Shown: positions 59,796-64,000 of the stretch, one piece after another | Layout: each line of letters starts with the position of its first letter | Position numbering within the stretch: position 1 is the stretch's first letter | NCBI GenBank assembly: GCA_023393915.1 | Contig: JAEXBS010000047.1 | Location: 186,001-250,000 of the forward strand | DNA: 64,000 nt | Source: Bacteroidota bacterium | Lineage (GTDB): Bacteria; Bacteroidota; Bacteroidia; Flavobacteriales; Weeksellaceae | Direction of reading: 5' to 3' | Program-made: the position numbers and the translations under genes | The notes under the pieces: generated by a model | What the model was told of the DNA's origin: nothing | The model's input: the letters and a program-made list of their open reading frames with translations, nothing else | Database searches by the model: none

Positions 59796-60482
59796 TTAAA
59801 CTGCAGAATCTTTTTTCTTAATAAATTTTGCATTGATATATTCCCAAACCATCGGGAGAAGAGAAATTCCAATGATTCCAAAAATAACAGTCTCAAAATT
59901 CTCTTGTACAATAGGCATGTTACCGAAAAAATAGCCCAATAGTGTAAGTCCTACAACCCAAACAAGGCCTCCAATTACATTATAACGAATAAATGTACTG
60001 TATTTCATGGAACCAATACCTGCAACAAAAGGAGCAAATGTTCTGACTATCGGTACAAATCGAGCGATAATAATCGTTTTGGGTCCGTTCTTCTCGTAAA
60101 AATCTTGAGTTTGCTCAATGTATTTTGGATTTACTAAAGGCTTTCCTTTTACTTTCCAGTTCAGCATTTTTAGTCCCAGTTTGTTTCCTAGTGTATAATT
60201 AAGCGTATCGCCTAAAATCGCGGCAACTACTAATAACCCGAGGACCAACCACAGGTTTAAACTAGCGGTCTCACCTGAAGCTCCTATCACACCAGCACAA
60301 AAAGTTCCCGCAGCAAAAAGAAGTGAATCCCCTGGTAGAAATGGCATAATAACCAATCCGGTTTCAACAAATATAATTAAGAATAAAATGAGATAAATCC
60401 ATACTCCGTAATCGAGTATCATGGTAAATAGATGCTGATCTAAATGAAGAAAAAAATCAAGCACGGTTTGAAAGAATTCCAT
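59796..60482 (-). CDS. DedA family membrane protein
   Basis: The 228-residue product is a DedA-type inner-membrane protein (VTT/SNARE-associated fold). IYLILFLIIFVETGLVIMPFLPGDSLLF holds the conserved Glu and the Pro-Gly-Asp of the first re-entrant loop. GDTLNYTLGNKLG and ARFVPIVRTFAPFVAGIGSM hold the conserved basic and Pro residues of the second. DedA proteins take part in undecaprenyl-phosphate or phospholipid flipping and membrane homeostasis. The start at 60480-60482 (MEFFQTVLDFFLHLDQ) fits the family. A -7 element lies 22 bp upstream. Confidence 0.93.
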   Translation of the reverse strand: MEFFQTVLDFFLHLDQHLFTMILDYGVWIYLILFLIIFVETGLVIMPFLPGDSLLFAAGTFCAGVIGASGETASLNLWLVLGLLVVAAILGDTLNYTLGNKLGLKMLNWKVKGKPLVNPKYIEQTQDFYEKNGPKTIIIARFVPIVRTFAPFVAGIGSMKYSTFIRYNVIGGLVWVVGLTLLGYFFGNMPIVQENFETVIFGIIGISLLPMVWEYINAKFIKKKDSAV

Positions 60483-60503
60483 AAAATACAATAATAATGG
60501 GTG

Positions 60504-60511
60504 CAAAAATA
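60504..60511 (-). promoter_or_regulatory. -7 element for dedA
   Basis: Minus-strand TATTTTTG, predicting a leader of about 18 nt. No -33 TTG is clear. Confidence 0.42.
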
Positions 60512-60630
60512 CGGATTACTTGCACGATAATGACTAGACTACTGTAAACTTAAGTAATTTTTAACGTTCCCCATAAAAAAAGGCCTTTTGAAATTTTTTT
60601 TTTCATTATATAGACTCTAAAAGGTACAAC

Positions 60631-60723
60631 ATGAAAGTTAGCAGATACCTAACAAATCACAAGCTATCTTTAGGAAGTTTTGCATTATCCTTACCAGTTG
60701 TACTGGTTAATGTGTCGAAATAA
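60631..60723 (+). CDS. Possible 30-residue membrane peptide
   Basis: A short frame from ATG at 60631 to TAA at 60721-60723 encodes 30 residues with a charged start (MKVSRYLTNHK) and a hydrophobic stretch LSLGSFALSLPVVLVNV. AAAAGG lies 6 bp upstream, a Shine-Dalgarno-like sequence rare in this window. It lies in the 457-bp gap between dedA and the recombinase gene. No family is known; it may be chance. Apart from this, the terminator and the TCGAT/ATCGA repeat (60791-60807), the gap shows nothing. Confidence 0.3.
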   Translation: MKVSRYLTNHKLSLGSFALSLPVVLVNVSK

Positions 60724-60808
60724 GCGGTGATGACTTGTTGTTTGGAACAAAAATATCATTAGATAGAATTGAAAGCAAGTACAAAAATTTTCGATTTCAA
60801 TTATCGAG

Positions 60809-60845
60809 ACAAAAATAGGAGACTCTTTTTTAAGAATCTCCTATT
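60809..60845 (-). terminator. Strong hairpin terminator after the recombinase gene
   Basis: AATAGGAGA-c-TCTT, loop TTTT, AAGA-a-TCTCCTATT: a 13-bp stem with one C-A mismatch (60814-60845), followed on the minus strand by TTTTTG. It stands 95 bp past the recombinase stop, near the presumed edge of the mobile element. Confidence 0.82.
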
Positions 60846-60939
60846 AAGTAGGCCCATGAGGAACGTAACTATAAATACCCCCTCTCCTAAATGTGCCTAT
60901 TTAACGCCCTTTACCACGTAGTTGCCGAAATCCAATATT

Positions 60940-62247
60940 CTAATTTTCGCTATTATTTGAATCATTTTCGGGGGTATTTTCGGGGGTAACCGGGGGTAAC
61001 TTATTGAACTTATTCATGTGCTCAGCTTTCAGATCATCAACGATTTTAGTGTAAGGACGCATTGCTTGTTCATCCTTATGTCCGGTCCAGGATCTGATCA
61101 CTATAGAAGGTATTCCCATTTTCAAAGCGTTGACCACAAATGTTCTTCTTCCAGCGTGCGTGGATATCACTTCCTTTTTTTGATATGTCCTGGTAAATCT
61201 CTTTTCTCCAATAAAATAAACCTCTGAGACTGGATCGTTCCACTCCATGATCTCGCCGATCTCTTTTAAGTACTCATTTGTTTTGTCAAGCGATATCACT
61301 GGAAGAGGTTGGGGGTAATCTGTATACCGGGACAAGATCTCTCTGGAGTAATCATTGAGTTCAATTCGTAATGGATCAAGAGTCTTTTTCGTAGTCACAA
61401 CTAGAAAGCCATCTCTGATATCGTGATGCGCTAACTTCTTCACGTCTGAAAATCGAAGACCTGTAAAGCAACAGAAACAAAAAACATCTCGCACCTGGTT
61501 AAGCTTCAGCGAACCAAAATCATGGTTAAAAAGGGCGTTTAATTCGCTCCATTCTAAATATACAATCTCCTTCAGATCACCGCTCGCCCCCTTGAAAGTA
61601 TATTCAAAAGTTTCATGCAGATCACCGGTATAGATCTTCTTTTTATGTGCCCAGCTGAGCATGCCTTTAAAGTCTCGGATATTCCTGGCTACAGTGGAAT
61701 TTCTATGAGGAGCTTTCCTCTTCTTTGTTCGAACATCAATTGGGGCGGTGTGGAAATACCTGATAAAACCTATTAGCGTAGCTTCTGTAAGCTCATTTAT
61801 CTTAAGTTTTTTCGCGTACAATTCCCAGTGATTTCTGATTGACTGATAAGCTTTATGAGTGCCGGAGCTCCACTGCCTTTTCGTTCCCATCTCTTCAATG
61901 AACAGATCAAAGACGTAGGTAAGCGTGGGGTTATTATCTACTGCAACTTTGCCGGACTTCTCTGCCCAAAGATCTTTGAATTCTTGAATAGTAGGGAACC
62001 TCCCATGCAGCACTTCATGTTTCTGAAATATTGCTTCTATATTGCTTTCAATCTTCACAAGAGCAATATTCCTACGATCGTTTCTAACTGTGGTCCTACT
62101 CTTCTCAGGATCCCACCGAGAAGGCTCCACACTGATCTTCGAGTAAAGCTCCACACGAACAGAATTGAAAGAAACCCGCACTCTAATAGGTACGGGTTTG
62201 TCATCTGTATTCCCTTTAATTGAGAATTTAATAGAGTACTTAAGCAT
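60940..62247 (-). CDS. Tyrosine recombinase / phage-type integrase
   Basis: The 435-residue product has an N-terminal arm-type DNA-binding region (VPIRVRVSFNSVRVELYSKISVEPSRWD, typical of Bacteroidota integrases), a SAM-like core-binding domain (about 110-220), and a catalytic domain. The active-site Arg is in CCFTGLRFSDV, the HxxR-type pair in STHAGRRTFVVNAL, the third His in SWTGHKDEQAM, and the nucleophile Tyr in RPYTKI. The acidic low-complexity tail (TPENTPENDSNNSEN) is odd. Its start overlaps the stop of the upstream regulator by 8 bp, so the two are coupled. Confidence 0.93.
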   Translation of the reverse strand: MLKYSIKFSIKGNTDDKPVPIRVRVSFNSVRVELYSKISVEPSRWDPEKSRTTVRNDRRNIALVKIESNIEAIFQKHEVLHGRFPTIQEFKDLWAEKSGKVAVDNNPTLTYVFDLFIEEMGTKRQWSSGTHKAYQSIRNHWELYAKKLKINELTEATLIGFIRYFHTAPIDVRTKKRKAPHRNSTVARNIRDFKGMLSWAHKKKIYTGDLHETFEYTFKGASGDLKEIVYLEWSELNALFNHDFGSLKLNQVRDVFCFCCFTGLRFSDVKKLAHHDIRDGFLVVTTKKTLDPLRIELNDYSREILSRYTDYPQPLPVISLDKTNEYLKEIGEIMEWNDPVSEVYFIGEKRFTRTYQKKEVISTHAGRRTFVVNALKMGIPSIVIRSWTGHKDEQAMRPYTKIVDDLKAEHMNKFNKLPPVTPENTPENDSNNSEN

Positions 62248-62590
62248 TTCTGTACCCTATTTTTACAATCTCGACAACCCGAGGTTTACATTTTTTTGTT
62301 GGGATATTGCTCTTCCTGGATGATCGCACCTTACCGGTGCCAAAGAAGATCCACTCGAGTGAGAAGTTATACTTATCAGCTAGGATCAAAAAATCCTTAT
62401 CATATAGATTTTTAGAACGGCTTTTCTTTCCTACAATATTATTTTTAAGCTGATATATCCGTGAAGGTTCCAGGTCATTTACCAAGCAAAATTCACTAAT
62501 TGAATGAACGATTTCCTCATTCTGTAGAATTTCTATTGCTTGAAAATAACGTTTAATAATTCCTAAAATGTCTGGTGAGGGTGCGGACAA
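62240..62590 (-). CDS. Small HTH-like phage regulator (TTG start)
   Basis: The 116-residue frame reads MSAPSPDILGIIKRYFQAIEI, then ISEFCLVNDLEPSRIYQLKNNI (helix-turn-helix-like), KDFLILADKYNFSLEWIFFGTGKV, and a basic tail KKCKPRVVEIVKIGYR. The pattern IIKRYFQAI...LEWIFFGTG is that of small DNA-binding proteins near phage repressors in Bacteroidota. No ATG is available upstream of the conserved part before an in-frame stop, so a TTG at 62590-62588 is used. It overlaps the recombinase start. Confidence 0.68.
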   Translation of the reverse strand: MSAPSPDILGIIKRYFQAIEILQNEEIVHSISEFCLVNDLEPSRIYQLKNNIVGKKSRSKNLYDKDFLILADKYNFSLEWIFFGTGKVRSSRKSNIPTKKCKPRVVEIVKIGYRNA

Positions 62591-62604
62591 TTGGTTTTAA
62601 TTTA

Positions 62605-63069
62605 TTATTGCTTTTTAAACTTGAAGTAGAGCCTTCCAGTTGGCGAAGTCGCGTCAGGCTCAGAAGTCGTAACTATTCCTCCAGAATAATCTAGTAACGT
62701 CAAATGATGAACGTAATTATTGGAGTGATTTAATTTCAATACAGCGTTGTTATCGCCAGTTACCGGTACAATGCTATAGGATCCCGATTCGATTAAATTT
62801 GGAAATTCACCATTGTAAGGCGTGTAAGTATAATTATCACCGGAGATTACATATTTATTATTCCAGTCGTTAGCTCTATAAGTCGAGCCATCGTAGCTGA
62901 ATTGCACTTGAATCCACGTTCCTTGCATTGTGGCCTTAATAAAGTTCGCATTCGTGAAATCTTGTTTTTCCGGTTGAACTACAGGATCATCATCTCTTCC
63001 TGAAGAGCAAGAAGTTAATGTAATTACAGATAAACAAGTAATGATTGCGAAGAAGAATAGTTTTTTCAT
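62605..63069 (-). CDS. Lipoprotein cargo gene inside the mobile element
   Basis: The 154-residue product has a lipobox signal peptide (TLTSC, Cys21), then SSGRDDDP, an acidic stretch right after the Cys like the Bacteroidota surface-export signal. The mature part (GTWIQVQFSYDGSTYR, YTYTPYNGEFPNL, GRLYFKFKKQ at the end) reads as a small lipocalin-like beta barrel. Lipoproteins placed between an integrase and a repressor and on the same strand as the repressor are usually expressed in the lysogen (morons), for example to block superinfection. No experimental homologue is recognised. Confidence 0.75.
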   Translation of the reverse strand: MKKLFFFAIITCLSVITLTSCSSGRDDDPVVQPEKQDFTNANFIKATMQGTWIQVQFSYDGSTYRANDWNNKYVISGDNYTYTPYNGEFPNLIESGSYSIVPVTGDNNAVLKLNHSNNYVHHLTLLDYSGGIVTTSEPDATSPTGRLYFKFKKQ

Positions 63070-63093
63070 TTGTATTTTGGTTTTATGGTATGG

Positions 63094-63843
63094 TTAGCGT
63101 CTTAGTTTTTTATTGGTTCCTTTTTGTCGAACTTCAACTATATTAAATAGGAATGCAATTTCGGAAAGTTTTAGCAAAAAATCACCATGCTTTCCATCAG
63201 CGTTGTTCAAAGATCTGCAAGTGATGGTTCCATTCTCAACATCGTGATTTGCTATTTCCTTAATCATGACACCTTGGGTCCCATGGGCAATTACAAAATC
63301 ATACTTCTTATAAAATAGCTTTGATTTCCAGTGATCCCTGGTCACCTCTCTACAAATTACTATATCTCCTTTATAATAGTCCGGCTCCATAGAATCTCCA
63401 TCCACTTCAAAAGCCAGGTAATTTCCTTTATAATCTTTGTCTGACTCTATTAATATCGTCGGCATATCTTTAATATACTCATCACTATAATAGCTGTCAG
63501 TCCATCCTCCTCGAGCTTTGGTGGTTACCACTTTAACCAGCGTCTGCCCTTCGTACTTTTTTGGAATAAGCTCCATATTATATTCAGGCTTAGGCTCGGC
63601 AACAAAATCCAGGCTCTTTCCTTCCATCTGGATCATTTCCCCTTCACCGGTGAGAAGCCAGTCATAATTGATATCGTTGTAAGTATCAGAAATCAGCTTA
63701 GCGAATTTAACACTCAATCCGTTTTTCCCCTTCAAAACATTGTAAAGCCTATCAGGCCTTTCTAGGCCTAAGCTTTCAGCAAAAGCACTTGGAGTCATCT
63801 GCTTATGAACAATGTATCTGTAAAGATGATGATCGTATTTCAT
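63094..63843 (-). CDS. S24/LexA-type phage repressor
   Basis: The 249-residue product has an N-terminal helix-turn-helix region (MTPSAFAESLGLERPDRLYNVLKGKNGLSVKFAKLI) and a C-terminal S24 peptidase-like domain with the nucleophile Ser in EVDGDSMEPDYYKGDIVI and the Lys in HGTQGVMIKEI. A plausible self-cleavage site is KARGGW near residue 114. Such CI-like repressors hold a prophage silent and cleave when RecA is activated. It faces the operator region 63844-64000. Confidence 0.9.
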   Translation of the reverse strand: MKYDHHLYRYIVHKQMTPSAFAESLGLERPDRLYNVLKGKNGLSVKFAKLISDTYNDINYDWLLTGEGEMIQMEGKSLDFVAEPKPEYNMELIPKKYEGQTLVKVVTTKARGGWTDSYYSDEYIKDMPTILIESDKDYKGNYLAFEVDGDSMEPDYYKGDIVICREVTRDHWKSKLFYKKYDFVIAHGTQGVMIKEIANHDVENGTITCRSLNNADGKHGDFLLKLSEIAFLFNIVEVRQKGTNKKLRR

Positions 63844-64000
63844 TATAAATTTTTATGGCTGGTAATCAGCGTTTTATAAATACTCTCGTAAATTATTGTG
63901 TTTTCATGGTTGTTATATTGTATTAAATTGTATATTTGTACAAGAATAAACAATAAAACACAAGAAACAAAATTTGTCAATCGTAAAAACTAGACAAATA
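63844..64000. promoter_or_regulatory. Operator region of the mobile element with inverted repeats
   Basis: TTGTGTTTT (63896-63904) and AAAACACAA (63955-63963) form a 9-bp inverted repeat. TTGTA-N6-TACAA (63928-63943) forms another near its middle, and a third TTGTA lies at 63918-63922. These look like repressor sites. Confidence 0.6.
63910..63938 (+). promoter_or_regulatory. Outward (early) promoter of the mobile element
   Basis: TTG (63910-63912), 18 nt, TATATTTG (63931-63938). It points away from the repressor gene, as a phage PR-like promoter would. The TTGTA/TACAA repeat covers its -7 box, so repressor binding should block it. Confidence 0.65.

Larger units (their letters stand above)
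60900..64000. mobile_element. Edge of a prophage or other integrative element (continues past the window)
   Basis: A tyrosine recombinase, a small HTH-like regulator, a lipoprotein and an S24-type repressor run on the minus strand. They face a divergent promoter-operator region at 63844-64000. This is the usual order at the lysogeny end of a temperate phage or similar element. The left limit is not exact: no att repeat or tRNA remnant could be found, and the right limit lies outside. Confidence 0.75.

Noticed and set aside
59702..59911. 69-codon frame overlapping the dedA terminator
   Set aside because: It runs through the terminator hairpin and the 3' end of dedA in another frame; the composition is low-complexity Phe/Leu/Lys.
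60483..60939. tRNA, tmRNA or att core as the integration target
   Set aside because: No tRNA-like 3' half or direct repeat was seen. The matching repeat would lie beyond the window, so nothing can be claimed.
61855..62223. 122-codon open frame opposite the recombinase gene
   Set aside because: It is a mirror of the recombinase coding strand, without a promoter or motif.

Overview
The window looks like chromosomal DNA of a low-GC Flavobacteriia (Bacteroidota) organism. The support is a PorT-type outer-membrane barrel, a DUF4230 protein, Bacteroidota promoters (TTG, 17-23 nt, TAnnTTTG), few Shine-Dalgarno sequences, a PurF with a long propeptide, a RecQ whose zinc cysteines are gone, and an adenosylcobalamin-dependent ribonucleotide reductase. 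A member of Weeksellaceae (Chryseobacterium relatives) is possible, but this is a guess from gene content.

Layout. 1-8.7 kb holds the start of proline dehydrogenase, aroB, a small outer-membrane barrel, a satD-DUF3307-purC-purF run, an acyl-CoA dehydrogenase, an NTP pyrophosphohydrolase and a DUF4230 protein. 8.7-13.3 kb is a complete cyanophycin locus: cphA on the minus strand, and divergently cyanophycinase plus isoaspartyl peptidase. A 20-bp perfect palindrome lies in the cphA promoter. 13.4-23.3 kb holds a YtxH-like protein, hisS, an HRDC protein, a short ssb, a zinc-ribbon protein, cvfB, a GT39-like glycosyltransferase, lpd and nrdJ. 23.5-31.7 kb holds recQ, kdsD, tatC, an M1 peptidase, a PBP4-type carboxypeptidase and a stand-alone AAA ATPase. 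31.7-43 kb holds dnaA with two partners, pepE, an unusual lgt, yidD, rarA, a secreted GH43, a transaldolase-like aldolase and a methyltransferase. Two identical initiator tRNA genes follow. 43.4-60.5 kb is housekeeping: sua5-yaaA-prmC, parE-parC-rhomboid, ychF, an RRM protein, typA, dedA and others. From about 60.8 kb to the right edge lies the end of a prophage or other integrative element: tyrosine recombinase, small regulator, lipoprotein cargo, S24-type repressor, and an operator-rich region with an outward promoter.

How it works together. The cyanophycin genes can polymerise Asp and Arg into a storage polymer, cut it into beta-Asp-Arg dipeptides, and split those. kdsD, tatC, lgt, yidD, rhomboid, PBP4 and GT39 serve the envelope. 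dnaA, parE/parC, recQ, rarA, ssb and nrdJ serve DNA synthesis and repair. prmC, sua5, ychF, typA, hisS and initiator tRNA serve translation. Two sigma-54-like promoters mark the small barrel and the YtxH-like protein as possible members of one stress or nitrogen regulon. Several genes have a consensus -7 element so close to the start codon that their mRNAs are probably leaderless.
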